Origin: Acinetobacter sp. ANC 4178 | GTDB taxonomy: Bacteria > Pseudomonadota > Gammaproteobacteria > Pseudomonadales > Moraxellaceae | Reading direction: 5' to 3' | NCBI RefSeq assembly: GCF_004331175.1 | Contig: NZ_SJOD01000008.1 | Location: 1 to 64,000 of the forward strand | Length of the DNA: 64,000 bases | In this document: piece by piece, positions 35,407-44,490 of the stretch | Layout: every line of letters starts with the position of its first letter | How positions within the stretch are numbered: the stretch's first letter is position 1 | The notes under the pieces: generated by a model | What the model was told of the DNA's origin: nothing | Databases searched by the model: none | The model's input: only the letters and a program-made list of their open reading frames with translations | Made by a program: the position numbers and the translations under genes

Positions 35407-35435
35407 AATATAAATTTGACAATACTCATTGTCAA
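35407..35435 (-). promoter_or_regulatory. SDR promoter overlapping a TetR-type operator
   Basis: On the minus strand TTGACA (35435-35430), a 17-base spacer and TATATT (35412-35407) form a near-consensus sigma-70 promoter for the SDR gene. TTGACAAT-ACTC-ATTGTCAA (35416-35435) is a perfect 8-4-8 palindrome covering the -35 box and spacer. A dimeric repressor here would block transcription. Confidence 0.75.
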
Positions 35436-35538
35436 TAATTGTCTGACGAATCTCCTTGCAACCAAATCTTGCGTTTAATTTAGGCATTTGCAGCAATTGT
35501 TGTTAAACTACAGGCGGACTTTGCTACGTTTTATCTTT

Positions 35539-36225
35539 ATGACTAATTCCAATACCAACGATGCAGGAAAACATAACCAACCGTTAAAAAATAAAGAACG
35601 TCAGTTTAAAGGATTGTCTTTGACTGAACGTCAACAGGCACGTCGTGAAAAACTCATCGAGGCAGGTATTGAAGTTTATGGCACGCATGGTTTCTTTGCA
35701 GTCACGGTCAAAGACATTTGCAATGAAGCCAAACTGACCGAACGCTATTTTTATGAATCCTTTAAAAAAAGTGATCAACTTTTCCAAACTATCTTTTTAA
35801 AACTGATTGATGAACTGCAACAAAATGTCATGCAAGCGATTATGCAAGCCTCAAACAGTCATGAAAAAATGGTGGATGCTGGCTTAACCGCCCTTCTCAC
35901 CACGCTCAAAGACAATCCACGAATGGCGCGTATTATTTATATCGATGCCATGCTGGTACAAGAACTGCATAACCAAGCCACCATTCATGAAACCATGTTG
36001 CGTTTTGACCGTATGATTCATGCTTTTGTCATGTTAATGATGCCGAATATTCCCCATTCAGAACGTGAAATTTCATGGGTTTCTACAGGCTTAAATGGTT
36101 ATGTTACCCAAATTGCCATTCGTTGGGTCATCAGTGGCTTTAAACAGTCTTTGGAAGATGTATTGGCGTCTTGTCGGGTGGTTTTTGTGGCTTTACTTGA
36201 ATCATTTTCTGAGAAAAAAAATTAA
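35539..36225 (+). CDS. TetR-family transcriptional regulator
   Basis: The 228-residue regulator has a helix-turn-helix in its N-terminal part (KLIEAGIEVYGTHGFFAVTVKDICNEAKLTERYFYESF). A long ligand domain follows with no recognised family. The start at 35539 (MTNSNTNDAG) is chosen because the frame to 35488 adds residues unlike the family and no ribosome-binding site precedes it. It is divergent from the SDR gene across the palindrome at 35416-35435, which it probably binds. Confidence 0.9.
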   Translation: MTNSNTNDAGKHNQPLKNKERQFKGLSLTERQQARREKLIEAGIEVYGTHGFFAVTVKDICNEAKLTERYFYESFKKSDQLFQTIFLKLIDELQQNVMQAIMQASNSHEKMVDAGLTALLTTLKDNPRMARIIYIDAMLVQELHNQATIHETMLRFDRMIHAFVMLMMPNIPHSEREISWVSTGLNGYVTQIAIRWVISGFKQSLEDVLASCRVVFVALLESFSEKKN

Positions 36226-36316
36226 ATTACAGCAATTTAATTTTTACAAAAAATTGAACCTAATTTTACGACAGTCTCACAGGCTGTCTAAAATTGTTCA
36301 TGAATTCGACTAAAAA

Positions 36317-36345
36317 TTGTCACAAAACTTTGCGAAAATTGGCAT
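36317..36345 (+). promoter_or_regulatory. Pho box, three 11-bp units
   Basis: TTGTCAC (36317), CTTTGCG (36328) and TTGGCAT (36339) recur every 11 bases with AAAA spacers, the architecture of PhoB sites (7-bp repeat CTGTCAT plus AT-rich 4). Two more CTGTCAT copies lie at 36368 and 36395. It is about 100-130 bases upstream of phoB, consistent with autoregulation under phosphate limitation. Confidence 0.68.
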
Positions 36346-36445
36346 TCTGCCCTATTCTGCAATGATACTGTCATAATTAATCTTTGTAATAAGCCTGTCA
36401 TAAATAAAAAACGGCCTACCGTTATCATCAATAGGATATTGCGTT

Positions 36446-37156
36446 GTGAAAGATGACTACATACTAATCGTCGATGACGAACTTCCAATTCGAGAGATGA
36501 TTCATACCTCTTTGGATATGGCAGGCTTTCAATGCTTACAGGCAGAAGATGCTAAACAGGCGCATCAAATGATTGTCGATCAACGCCCAGCGTTAATTCT
36601 GCTCGACTGGATGATGCCTGGTGGTGTCAGCGGTGTCGATCTCTGTCGTCGCCTTAAACGCGATGAAAATTTATCTGAAATTCCAGTCATTATGCTCACC
36701 GCACGCGGAGAAGAAGACCATAAAGTCCAAGGTCTCGATGCAGGTGCAGATGACTATATGACCAAACCTTTTTCGACGCGTGAATTGGTGTCACGCATTA
36801 AAGCAGTTCTGCGTCGTGCCAATGCCCTGAGTGGAGAAAAAACCATTGATGCCAATGGTTTATTGCTTGACCCAGTCAGCCAACGCGTGAGTTTTGGCAA
36901 TAACATTCTAGAAATGGGTCCCACTGAATATCGTTTATTGGCCTTCTTCATGACACATCCTGAGCGTGCTTATACCCGTGCGCAATTGCTTGATCAAGTT
37001 TGGGGTGGCAATGTCTATATTGAAGACCGTACTATTGACGTCCATATCCGTCGTTTACGCAAAGTCTTAGAACCCTATGGTGCAGACCGTTTTGTTCAAA
37101 CCGTGCGTGGAACGGGTTACCGCTTCTCCACTCGTGCTGATGTAGCTTTAGGTTAA
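36446..37156 (+). CDS. phoB: Phosphate regulon response regulator PhoB
   Basis: The 236-residue OmpR-family regulator. The receiver has [13 protein letters not shown] (acidic pocket), [14 protein letters not shown] with the phospho-acceptor Asp near 54, and the TARGE and DDYMTKPFS switch residues. The winged-helix effector runs from about 135 to the end with [10 protein letters not shown] and [14 protein letters not shown] plus VRGTGYRF. It starts at GTG with AGGA 9 bases upstream. It is 10 bases ahead of phoR and follows a Pho box. Confidence 0.95.
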   Translation: MKDDYILIVDDELPIREMIHTSLDMAGFQCLQAEDAKQAHQMIVDQRPALILLDWMMPGGVSGVDLCRRLKRDENLSEIPVIMLTARGEEDHKVQGLDAGADDYMTKPFSTRELVSRIKAVLRRANALSGEKTIDANGLLLDPVSQRVSFGNNILEMGPTEYRLLAFFMTHPERAYTRAQLLDQVWGGNVYIEDRTIDVHIRRLRKVLEPYGADRFVQTVRGTGYRFSTRADVALG

Positions 37157-37166
37157 TTTTAGTTTT

Positions 37167-38525
37167 ATGTATGAACCCTACCCTGTCCCCGAACTGGCGC
37201 GTGAGCATCAAAAATTCCGTTACAGCAGTTTATGGATATTTGCCAAACAAGATTTACGTTTACTGGCTTTTCTATTGCTCATTGCAAGCTTGATCGGGTT
37301 TGGTATCGGGTATTTTTGGGTCTGCATTTTTGCTGCTTTTACCATTTTTTTCGGTTTTCAACTACGTTCTTTGTATTTGGTCAATGAATGGATTTCTAAC
37401 CGTCCTTATGATGTTCCTCCCAATTTAAATGGAATTTGGGGGGCATTATTATTTAATGTCTATCGTGCACAACGCCAAGAACGTATCGTGCAAGCCGAAA
37501 TGGTTGGCTTGATTGACCGTGCACAATCTTCATTGGTGGCACTGGCAGAAGCCGTGGTGCTCATTGATGAGTCACATCAAATTGAATGGTGGAATCCCGC
37601 GGCGGAAAAATTATTGGGTATTCAATCGCTTGACCGTGGTCGTAACATTATGACCATTTTGCGCCAACCAAGCTTTATTGAATATTTCAAACACAGTGAC
37701 CAAATTCCTGATGGCATTAAAATGAAATCTTCCGTGTTTGAAGACCATTATGTGCAAATCAAAATGACCCGCTTTGGCGGTGAAAGCCGTCTATTGGTGG
37801 CGTATGACGTAACACGGATGCACAATCTAGAGCAAATGCGCAAAGACTTTGTCGATAATATTTCACATGAATTGCGCACGCCTTTAACGGTGCTCAGCGG
37901 TTATATTGAAACCTTTACCGATCAGGAAGATTTAAATCCACGCTGGAAACGTGCGTTTGAGCAAATGCAGGCGCAGACCAAACGCATGAATGCCTTGGTC
38001 AACGATTTGTTGCTGCTATCCCGTTTAGAAAATAACAAGCAAATTGCCAAAAACCAGATTATTGAAATGCCTAGCCTGATGAATCAGTTGTTCGATGATG
38101 CGCAGGCCTATAACGTAGATTATGGCCATACCCTGAATTTAGACATCGACAGTCATTGCGACCTCATTGGTTCAGATACCGAATTGGCCAGTGCGTTTAG
38201 TAACCTCATTACCAACGCAATTAAATACACCCCGAAAGGCGGTACTATTACCATGGGTTGGCATGATGATGGCGAACAGGGTTATTTTACTGTTGAAGAT
38301 ACGGGTATTGGTATTGATCCGAAACATTTGCCACGCTTAACCGAACGCTTTTATCGTGTGGACAGCGCGCGTAGTCGTCAAACAGGTGGAACGGGTTTAG
38401 GACTGGCGATTGTGAAACATGTACTAATGCAGCACAACGCGCATTTAGAAATCGAATCCAAAGAAAATCAAGGCTCAACCTTTAAAGTGGTATTTCCGAA
38501 AGAACGCCTGTATCACATGAGCTAA
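37167..38525 (+). CDS. phoR: Phosphate regulon sensor histidine kinase PhoR
   Basis: The 452-residue kinase has two N-terminal hydrophobic helices (LLAFLLLIASLIGFGIGYFW and the next segment) with almost no periplasmic loop, as in PhoR. A PAS domain follows (about 115-210, ALAEAVVLIDESHQIEWWNPAAEKLLG). HisKA has VDNISHELRTPLTVLSGY with the phospho-His. HATPase has NAIKYTPKGG, VEDTGIGID and GTGLGLAIVKH. It signals low phosphate to PhoB together with the Pst system, which is not in the window. Confidence 0.95.
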   Translation: MYEPYPVPELAREHQKFRYSSLWIFAKQDLRLLAFLLLIASLIGFGIGYFWVCIFAAFTIFFGFQLRSLYLVNEWISNRPYDVPPNLNGIWGALLFNVYRAQRQERIVQAEMVGLIDRAQSSLVALAEAVVLIDESHQIEWWNPAAEKLLGIQSLDRGRNIMTILRQPSFIEYFKHSDQIPDGIKMKSSVFEDHYVQIKMTRFGGESRLLVAYDVTRMHNLEQMRKDFVDNISHELRTPLTVLSGYIETFTDQEDLNPRWKRAFEQMQAQTKRMNALVNDLLLLSRLENNKQIAKNQIIEMPSLMNQLFDDAQAYNVDYGHTLNLDIDSHCDLIGSDTELASAFSNLITNAIKYTPKGGTITMGWHDDGEQGYFTVEDTGIGIDPKHLPRLTERFYRVDSARSRQTGGTGLGLAIVKHVLMQHNAHLEIESKENQGSTFKVVFPKERLYHMS

Positions 38526-38559
38526 AAAAGATTTTTATAATATTTTAAAAAAATAAGAA

Positions 38560-38590
38560 TTGAGATGGTTGCATACGACAACCATCTCAA
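38560..38590 (-). terminator. Terminator 3' of psd
   Basis: A perfect 12-bp stem, TTGAGATGGTTG with CAACCATCTCAA, encloses CATACGA. On the minus strand it is followed by TTCTTATTTTTTT, so it ends psd. Confidence 0.85.
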
Positions 38591-38598
38591 AGGCATCA

Positions 38599-39450
38599 TT
38601 ACAGGGTATGCCCCAATGCCTCGCCCATCACCACCGTCGAATTGGCTTTGAACTGCGCATCCCACTGCATTTTATTGTGTTCAAACAAGACTATTGCTGT
38701 CGAACCTAAATAAAAACGTCCTAACTCCGCGCCTTTTTCAAGGAACAGATTGTGCTGGTTCAGCTCTAAGCGCCCAGTCGGTTTCACTTTACCTGTGGCA
38801 ACCGTTTCAATGCCTGCCACAATCATCGCACCCACTAATACCACGGCCATACGACCCAATTCGGTATCAAACAGGCACACCATACGCTCATTACGTGCGA
38901 ACAAGCCTGGGATATTTTCAGCCGTTGTCTGGTTCACAGAGAACAATTCACCAGGTACGTATAAAGTTTCTGTGAGCGTACCTGCAAACGGCATATGGAC
39001 ACGGTGATAATCACGCGGAGACAAATAAACGGTTGCAAATTCACCTTGTTTAAATGGCTCTGCTAATTGAGGATCCGCAATCAATTTTTCTATAGAGAAG
39101 CTTTGCCCTTTGGCCTGAAACACTTCACCCGCTTCAATATGCCCCAATTGTGAAATTGCACCATCCGCAGGTGACACAATGCTTGTGGCATCAACATCAA
39201 TTTCACGGACTCCGTCTTGCAAAGCGCGGGTAAAGAACTCATTGAATGACTTGTATTTCAAGGCATTTTTTTGCTCCGCAATCGACATATCAATGCCATA
39301 TTGCGCTTTAAATGCAGAGATTGCCGTGTTTTTAATCAACGGATGTTCACTGGCAGCAATCTTACCCACCACACGAGAGAGTTGATGTTGCGGCACAACA
39401 CGTTGCGCCTGAATAAAAAATTGTTTTGTTAAACGTGAGGTGAGGCTCAA
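38599..39450 (-). CDS. psd: Phosphatidylserine decarboxylase
   Basis: The 283-residue precursor of an inner membrane enzyme that makes phosphatidylethanolamine. The self-cleavage site LGST, which creates the pyruvoyl group at Ser, is visible in [15 protein letters not shown] near residue 250. Also present are [25 protein letters not shown] and [16 protein letters not shown]. Its ATG overlaps the stop of the rhodanese gene (ATGA), so the two are coupled. Confidence 0.96.
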   Translation of the reverse strand: MSLTSRLTKQFFIQAQRVVPQHQLSRVVGKIAASEHPLIKNTAISAFKAQYGIDMSIAEQKNALKYKSFNEFFTRALQDGVREIDVDATSIVSPADGAISQLGHIEAGEVFQAKGQSFSIEKLIADPQLAEPFKQGEFATVYLSPRDYHRVHMPFAGTLTETLYVPGELFSVNQTTAENIPGLFARNERMVCLFDTELGRMAVVLVGAMIVAGIETVATGKVKPTGRLELNQHNLFLEKGAELGRFYLGSTAIVLFEHNKMQWDAQFKANSTVVMGEALGHTL

Positions 39451-40298
39451 GACGGTAACTCTCCAGTAACGATTGGACTATCGAGGCGATTGCCCCATTC
39501 ACTCCACGCACCATCATAAGCTCGAATATTCCAACCCAATACACGACCCAAAATATAAGCCAAACCTGAACGATGATGTGACTGACAGTACACCACGACA
39601 GGTTCTTGTAAATTGAAACCTTGTTGTTCTAAGCGTTGCTGTGTGCGTTCTAAAGGATGCAATTTTAAATGATTTTCACGATTAAGTGCAGTACTCCATT
39701 CAAAATGGCGTGCATTTGGAATATGACCACCGCGTCGCGCGGCCAATCTTAAACCGGTATATTCATCTTCTGTTCGACAATCCCAAAGTTGAATCGCCTG
39801 CTGCTGTACCAAAGACAGTAACTCGGGATATTCAATTCGAACTTGGTCTTGTGCAGCCAAATTGACTTGGACTAAGGCTTCTACAGGGGCAAATTTCACC
39901 TGTTCAGAGGTCGTGGGTAAACCTTGTCCTAACCATGCATGAATACCACCATTGAGCAGCGAGGTATTGTAAAAACCTAAGCAATGTAAATTCCAGATGA
40001 GGCGTCCTGCCCAGGCGCCACCTTCATCATCATAAACCACCACATGATGTTCAGGACTAATATTTAAATACTGAATCAGCGCAGTCAAACCGTCAACATC
40101 AGGTAACAAGCCTGTAGCATTTTCTTCTTGGCGTAGCAATTGTGCGGGTTTAAGCGGAATGGCCTGCGGAATATGCAGCTGCTCATAAACCGAGCTGCGA
40201 CTTAAATCCACAATACGTAATTTTTCATTGCCTAAATGTGGAAGTAACTCTTCCACCTCAATTAATAAACCCAAATTTAGCGTAGATTCCATCATCAT
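39447..40298 (-). CDS. Sulfurtransferase (two-domain rhodanese)
   Basis: The 283-residue protein has two rhodanese-like modules. The first has [23 protein letters not shown] and no catalytic Cys. The second has [13 protein letters not shown] and a putative active site [13 protein letters not shown], where the usual CGSG loop of SseA-type enzymes is replaced by CQSHHRSG. It is therefore a sulfurtransferase of uncertain donor and acceptor. The three consecutive ATGs at the N-terminus leave the exact start open. It forms an operon with psd. Confidence 0.87.
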   Translation of the reverse strand: MMMESTLNLGLLIEVEELLPHLGNEKLRIVDLSRSSVYEQLHIPQAIPLKPAQLLRQEENATGLLPDVDGLTALIQYLNISPEHHVVVYDDEGGAWAGRLIWNLHCLGFYNTSLLNGGIHAWLGQGLPTTSEQVKFAPVEALVQVNLAAQDQVRIEYPELLSLVQQQAIQLWDCRTEDEYTGLRLAARRGGHIPNARHFEWSTALNRENHLKLHPLERTQQRLEQQGFNLQEPVVVYCQSHHRSGLAYILGRVLGWNIRAYDGAWSEWGNRLDSPIVTGELPS

Positions 40299-40404
40299 TT
40301 TTACACGTTTTGTCCTAGCAACAGCCTGATCTTAGCATAAGCCCATGTCTACAAAATGCCGATTTTTCTATAGATCTTTGCAGAAAATCAGCAATATAAA
40401 TCAA

Positions 40405-41613
40405 TTAATGCGCAGGCTCTGTAATTTGAAAAACCTGACGTAAATAAGCCAAGAAGGTATCGTTATCGGTCATGGTCTTGCCTGGACTATCTGAAATTTT
40501 CGCCACTGATTGTCCATTACATTCTACCAACTTCAATACAATATTCAGTGGGGTTTGCCCCATATCATTGGTCAGATTGGTGCCAATGCCGAAGCTCACT
40601 TTGAAACGATCTTTAAAATATTGATGTAATGCCCAAGCTTTTTGTAAATTCAAACCATCACTAAAGGTTAGCATTTTGGTTCTGCTGTCAATTTTTAGGG
40701 TTTTGTAATGTTCATAGGCTTTATCACCCCAAACAAAGGGGTCACCACTGTCATGTCTTAAACCATCAAATAATTTGGCAAAATACAAATCGAAATCACG
40801 CAAGAAAGCATCCATTCCAACGACATCAGTCAGGGCGATGCCTAGATCACCACGGTACTCTTGCACCCAAGTCTCTAATGCAGCTTTTTGGAAGTCTCGC
40901 AAACGCACATCTAAAGCCTGAAAGGCTTGTAAAAACTCATGTGCCATGGTGCCAATCGGTGAAATTCCCAATTCTTTCGCCAACAGCACATTGCTGGTAC
41001 CGCGGAAAACATTCGGGACAGCATGATGAAATGCCTGAATCACCTGCCTTTGCCAAGTCAAACTGTAGCGACGGCGAGTACCAAAATCAGAGACCAAGAA
41101 AGGGGGATCTTCTGGGCGCTGCTGCTGTTCGCACTGTTGAATAAATTCAATTTTGGCTTTGAGGCGGCGCTCACCTTCTTCAAGTACTTCTGGCGTACGG
41201 AGGCGCTTAAAGTACAGTTCATTCACAATCGCCAAGACAAAAATCTCGAACATCATGGCTTGTACCATGGGGCCTTCCACCCAAATGTCCAAACGACCTT
41301 CGTGATCGACACTGGCGTGAATAAAGCGGCGTTTTAACTGGAATAATTCTAGATAATCGACAAAGTCACTTTTAATAAAACGTAAACCACGCAAATATTG
41401 CAATTCATCTTCTTTAAACCGAAGCTGACACAAATAATCCAACTGCTCATTCAAATCTTGCAGAATATCCACCAAGGGATACACCGTCTCGTCCAAATTA
41501 CGGCAACGGAAATGGTAGACACTATGCGTTTGTGGAAACTGGTGTAATACCACTTGTAGCATCGTAAATTTATATAAATCAGTATCCAGCAAGGATTGAA
41601 TTATTGGTTGCAT
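40405..41613 (-). CDS. pncB: Nicotinate phosphoribosyltransferase
   Basis: The 402-residue NAD-salvage enzyme makes nicotinate mononucleotide from nicotinate and PRPP. It starts [16 protein letters not shown], has [33 protein letters not shown] with the phospho-His, [15 protein letters not shown] and [11 protein letters not shown]. Full length. pncA at 50.8 kb in the same window supplies nicotinate from nicotinamide. Confidence 0.96.
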   Translation of the reverse strand: MQPIIQSLLDTDLYKFTMLQVVLHQFPQTHSVYHFRCRNLDETVYPLVDILQDLNEQLDYLCQLRFKEDELQYLRGLRFIKSDFVDYLELFQLKRRFIHASVDHEGRLDIWVEGPMVQAMMFEIFVLAIVNELYFKRLRTPEVLEEGERRLKAKIEFIQQCEQQQRPEDPPFLVSDFGTRRRYSLTWQRQVIQAFHHAVPNVFRGTSNVLLAKELGISPIGTMAHEFLQAFQALDVRLRDFQKAALETWVQEYRGDLGIALTDVVGMDAFLRDFDLYFAKLFDGLRHDSGDPFVWGDKAYEHYKTLKIDSRTKMLTFSDGLNLQKAWALHQYFKDRFKVSFGIGTNLTNDMGQTPLNIVLKLVECNGQSVAKISDSPGKTMTDNDTFLAYLRQVFQITEPAH

Positions 41614-41940
41614 AGCCTATCCGTTCGGAATGTTCTTCATTCACGATAAATCACTAAATCCATTGTTACATAACATCCAACGTCATTTATTCTTTTTTCT
41701 TATCCTTTTAACAAAAAAAATAATGATTCCAGTTATGCAAGGCCAATAGATCGCCATGTAAACATGTGCATATTATTATCACAATATTATAATAAAATGC
41801 ATTTTTAATAAATTTTAATTAACATTTATTGAAATTTTATTTGCTTTAAATTACTATCAAATTTCAAATAAAAAGTAATATTATTCACTATTAAAATTAA
41901 TAATATTACCCAATAAATCATGCTGGTATGGAGAATAAAA
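41614..41940. other. 327-base very AT-rich intergenic region
   Basis: It lies between divergent pncB and the Roadblock gene. Much of it is homopolymeric A and T with repeated ATTATTA-like words. No ORF or hairpin RNA is visible. It should contain the promoter of the Roadblock gene. Confidence 0.6.
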
Positions 41941-42297
41941 ATGGCTAAATTAGATTTAAAACCGTTAGTTGAAATCGACGGTTTTGTTGCTGCTGCACTG
42001 GTTGATAGTTCAAGTGGCTTATCTTTATCTGCGGTAGGTTCTGGAATCGATTTAGAACTTGCAGCTGCTGGAAATACAGAGGTTATTCGTGCAAAACGAA
42101 AGGTCGCGAATGCTTTAAATTTAAAAGATAATATTGAAGATATATTGATTAGTTTAGGTAAGCAATATCACGTTTTACGCCCATTAGACCGCAATGATGA
42201 ACTGTTTCTCTATCTCGTCTTAGACCGTCAAAAATCAAATCTTGCAATGGCTCGCCATGAATTAAAATCGTTTGAAAAAGAATTAGATTTCTCATAA
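41941..42297 (+). CDS. Roadblock/LC7-like domain protein
   Basis: The 118-residue single-domain protein follows the Roadblock pattern: [21 protein letters not shown], an Ala-rich helix with [15 protein letters not shown], then the beta hairpin [15 protein letters not shown] and a last helix with [17 protein letters not shown]. Roadblock proteins are dimeric regulators of small Ras-like GTPases (as MglB for MglA). No GTPase is adjacent. GGAG 9 bases ahead supports the ATG at 41941 over an earlier one at 41920. Confidence 0.78.
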   Translation: MAKLDLKPLVEIDGFVAAALVDSSSGLSLSAVGSGIDLELAAAGNTEVIRAKRKVANALNLKDNIEDILISLGKQYHVLRPLDRNDELFLYLVLDRQKSNLAMARHELKSFEKELDFS

Positions 42298-42321
42298 TTT
42301 TTGCGATGAGCAAAAAAAAAA

Positions 42322-42347
42322 GCCATCTTTCATAGATGGCTTTTTTT
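42322..42347. terminator. Bidirectional terminator
   Basis: GCCATCT, loop TTCAT, AGATGGC with A9 before and T7 after, between the convergent Roadblock and RHH genes. Confidence 0.9.
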
Positions 42348-42349
42348 CA

Positions 42350-42550
42350 TCATTTTTCCGATAAATTTTGCACATTATTTTTCAATTTTGTTGCGTAATC
42401 TACACCATGCGTATTTAAATATTCACGAATAAGCTGTCGAACCACTTGTGAGGGTTTTAAATCTTGCTGACTACATAACACTTCAAAAGCTTCTTTTTTT
42501 ATAGGGTCAATCAAAATTGTCAATCTTGCAGTTTTATTTTCCATAGCCAT
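42350..42550 (-). CDS. Ribbon-helix-helix regulator (CopG/Arc-like)
   Basis: The 66-residue protein has a beta strand (RLTILIDPIKKEAFEVLC) then two helices containing DLKPSQVVRQLIREYL, the RHH fold. Such proteins bind DNA as dimers or tetramers and often repress their own gene. A perfect palindrome (42573-42595) lies 23 bases upstream of the start. No toxin gene is adjacent, so it is not obviously an antitoxin. Start could also be the ATG two codons later. Confidence 0.8.
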   Translation of the reverse strand: MAMENKTARLTILIDPIKKEAFEVLCSQQDLKPSQVVRQLIREYLNTHGVDYATKLKNNVQNLSEK

Positions 42551-42572
42551 TTTCTATCATATTATTAACATC

Positions 42573-42595
42573 AAATGATAATATTATTATCATTT
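42573..42595. promoter_or_regulatory. Perfect 23-bp palindrome upstream of RHH gene
   Basis: AAATGATAATA, T, TATTATCATTT is an 11-1-11 inverted repeat. It may be the autoregulatory operator of the RHH gene. It also resembles a Fur site, but the TGATAAT and ATTATCA halves are 3 apart rather than 1. Confidence 0.6.
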
Positions 42596-42799
42596 TATTA
42601 TTGTAAGGCAAGATTTAAATTCATCCATGCCTTTCTTTAAATTGAATCCTGATTTAGCATAACTTAATCTGCCAAATAAAACCATATTATTTTTAAGGTT
42701 TTAGTGATCACCTATTTTAATCTTTCTCTGCATAATATATGAAATCAGTTATCTGCTTTTGATAAACTGATTTTGATTGTTTTGATATCAGTTTTTTAT

Positions 42800-43240
42800 A
42801 TGCGTGCATTATTACAACGAGTCCTTGAAGCCAAAGTGATCGTCGATGGTCAAGTCACGGGTGAAATTCAACATGGGTTACTGGTCTTTTTGGGACTCGG
42901 GAAAGAAGATCAGCTTGAAAAAGGCAAAAAGCTGATTGATAAAATCCTCAAGTACCGCATTTTTGATGATGAACACGGCAAAATGGGCTGGAATGTGGCA
43001 CAAGCTCAAGGTGGTTTACTCTTGGTGTCGCAATTTACCCTGATGGCACAAACGCAAAAAGGCTTACGCCCCGATTTTGGCCCTGCAATGCCACCCGATG
43101 CCGCCAAAGTCCTGTATGAACAATTAGTAGGCTATGCCAAATCGCAATTTGAACACGTACAAACCGGTATTTTTGCGGCTGATATGAAAGTGCATTTAAT
43201 TAATGATGGTCCTGTGACCTTTCAACTCGAAGTTGAATAA
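42800..43240 (+). CDS. dtd: D-aminoacyl-tRNA deacylase
   Basis: The 146-residue enzyme removes D-amino acids from mischarged tRNAs. It has MRALLQRVLEAKVIVDGQ, the DTD signature LLVSQFTLMAQTQKGLRPDFGPAMPP (SQFT and the GPAMP cis-Gly-Pro region) and ends with HLINDGPVTFQLE. The ATG at 42800 fits the family N-terminus; the longer frame from 42773 does not. It converges with the SCP2 gene at a terminator. Confidence 0.95.
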   Translation: MRALLQRVLEAKVIVDGQVTGEIQHGLLVFLGLGKEDQLEKGKKLIDKILKYRIFDDEHGKMGWNVAQAQGGLLLVSQFTLMAQTQKGLRPDFGPAMPPDAAKVLYEQLVGYAKSQFEHVQTGIFAADMKVHLINDGPVTFQLEVE

Positions 43241-43260
43241 AAAATTCAGCAATAAAAAAA

Positions 43261-43286
43261 GCCTACAGTCAATTGTAGGCTTTTTT
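43261..43286. terminator. Bidirectional terminator
   Basis: GCCTACA, loop GTCAAT, TGTAGGC with A7 before and T6 after. It separates the convergent dtd and SCP2 genes. Confidence 0.9.
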
Positions 43287-43306
43287 GTTGCTTCGCAATG
43301 AAAGAC

Positions 43307-43786
43307 TTATCGACCTGTTTTTTCTTTTAAGAATTGACGTGCCAATTGAATTTTTTCTTTCACCGGTTTTGGTAATTTTGGTGGAATCAATTTTGCGACC
43401 TTGTTAAACCAAACCAATAAGCTGAAGTCACCTTCCATTTTAATGCTGCCATTCTGCATCCCAGTCATGAATGCAGAAGGGTCACCTTTCAGTAAGGTTT
43501 TCACCCCTTGCTCACTGTCTACAAACTGCAAGATAAAATCGGCTTTTTCTGCATCACCCGAAACTGTATCAATTTGACCATTGTTGATAATAATTTGGCG
43601 GGCTACACCTTGATCCGTCCCAATCTGGATGCGAAATTGACGCTCATGAATCAACTCAATAAATTTTGGGCTGGTACGAGCCAGTTGTTTCATGCGCAAC
43701 ACTAAACTCGCCACCAAAAGATCAAGTGGATCCGTGCTCACATCGACCAATGGTAGTTTGACAACTGGAATTGAAGACAGTTTCAT
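43307..43786 (-). CDS. SCP2 sterol-binding domain protein
   Basis: The 159-residue protein contains one SCP2-like lipid-binding domain: RQFRIQIGTDQGVARQIIINNGQIDTV, ADFILQFVDSEQGVKTLLKGDPSAFMTGMQNGSIKMEGDF. Helices at each end flank it (MKQLARTSPKFIELI and a Lys-rich C-terminus). Bacterial SCP2 proteins bind fatty or quinone-related lipids; the role here is unknown. No signal peptide. Confidence 0.88.
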   Translation of the reverse strand: MKLSSIPVVKLPLVDVSTDPLDLLVASLVLRMKQLARTSPKFIELIHERQFRIQIGTDQGVARQIIINNGQIDTVSGDAEKADFILQFVDSEQGVKTLLKGDPSAFMTGMQNGSIKMEGDFSLLVWFNKVAKLIPPKLPKPVKEKIQLARQFLKEKTGR

Positions 43787-44157
43787 GACGTTTGAAGCCT
43801 ATTGTAATTGTAGAAAAATTGACTGCTCCATCCTACCATAACTTAATTCTGATGGAAGCTAGGCTTTGTATAACAATCCCAATCTGACCGCTAAAGTCAT
43901 AAACAAAATTTTATGTCCATCACAAAATCACCGTCTTTTTTATCACGTGCATACAGCAGTACCTAACTGGATAAAAAGTAGAGTAATAAAAGCACCACGA
44001 GATGGCTCAAAATGAAAGCTCACCTGTTTCTACACACCTGAACTGCATGACCAACATTTACCCGAGTGTGGCAATATTTATTGTTATTTTTTCATTGTCC
44101 AAGCTTCGCTCGAACTTGGCTCCCTCTCATCTTGGGGTGAAAAGGAGCAATCAATGC
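43787..44157. other. 371-base intergenic region with inverted repeats
   Basis: CCAAG (44099-44103) and CTTGG (44115-44119) with TTCG/CGAA inside form a hairpin. GCTCC (44119-44123) and GGAGC (44144-44148) make a second stem just after. No convincing gene: an ORF from 44002 runs through both stems and overlaps the next gene antisense. This could be a REP-like element or the end of the minus-strand membrane gene. Confidence 0.5.
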
Positions 44158-44490
44158 TTAACGACTACTGTACTGCTGATCATCTTCATATACTGGGGTA
44201 TGTTCGATATAACGGCGCTTGGATAAAGCACGTTCAGCACGACGATCTTCTCGAAACAATAATAAAGTCACCATCGTCATGGATAAGCTCACCGCAGCCA
44301 GATAACTAAATGCCATGGGCAAATCAAACACGACCTGAATGCTGAGTCGAATCATTTCTAGCAAGCCCCAGAACATCATACCTGCGAACATAAAGCTCAG
44401 CCAACGACGATACGGCGAGAAGAAAACAGCAATCAGTGCAACAGCCACACAACTCAAGCCAATTATGGTTGCTAAATTCGCTGTGACCAT
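44158..44490 (-). CDS. Small membrane protein
   Basis: The 110-residue product has three hydrophobic helices (IIGLSCVAVALIAVFF, FMFAGMMFWGLLEMIRL and YLAAVSLSMTMVTLLLF) and a basic C-terminus with REDRRAERALSKRR. GGAGG 5 bases before the ATG at 44490 sets the start; a longer frame to 44550 has no such site. I do not recognise the family. It is downstream of serB on the same strand but behind that gene's terminator. Confidence 0.8.
   Translation of the reverse strand: MVTANLATIIGLSCVAVALIAVFFSPYRRWLSFMFAGMMFWGLLEMIRLSIQVVFDLPMAFSYLAAVSLSMTMVTLLLFREDRRAERALSKRRYIEHTPVYEDDQQYSSR

Noticed and set aside
42350-42550. Antitoxin of a toxin-antitoxin pair.
   Set aside because: No toxin-sized ORF is adjacent on the same strand. 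The flanking genes are dtd and the Roadblock gene.
42573-42595. Classical Fur box.
   Set aside because: The TGATAAT and ATTATCA halves are 3 bases apart instead of 1, so it is only one of two alternatives.
44002-44226. ORF of 74 codons on the plus strand.
   Set aside because: It runs through two hairpins, overlaps the small membrane gene antisense and has no family pattern.
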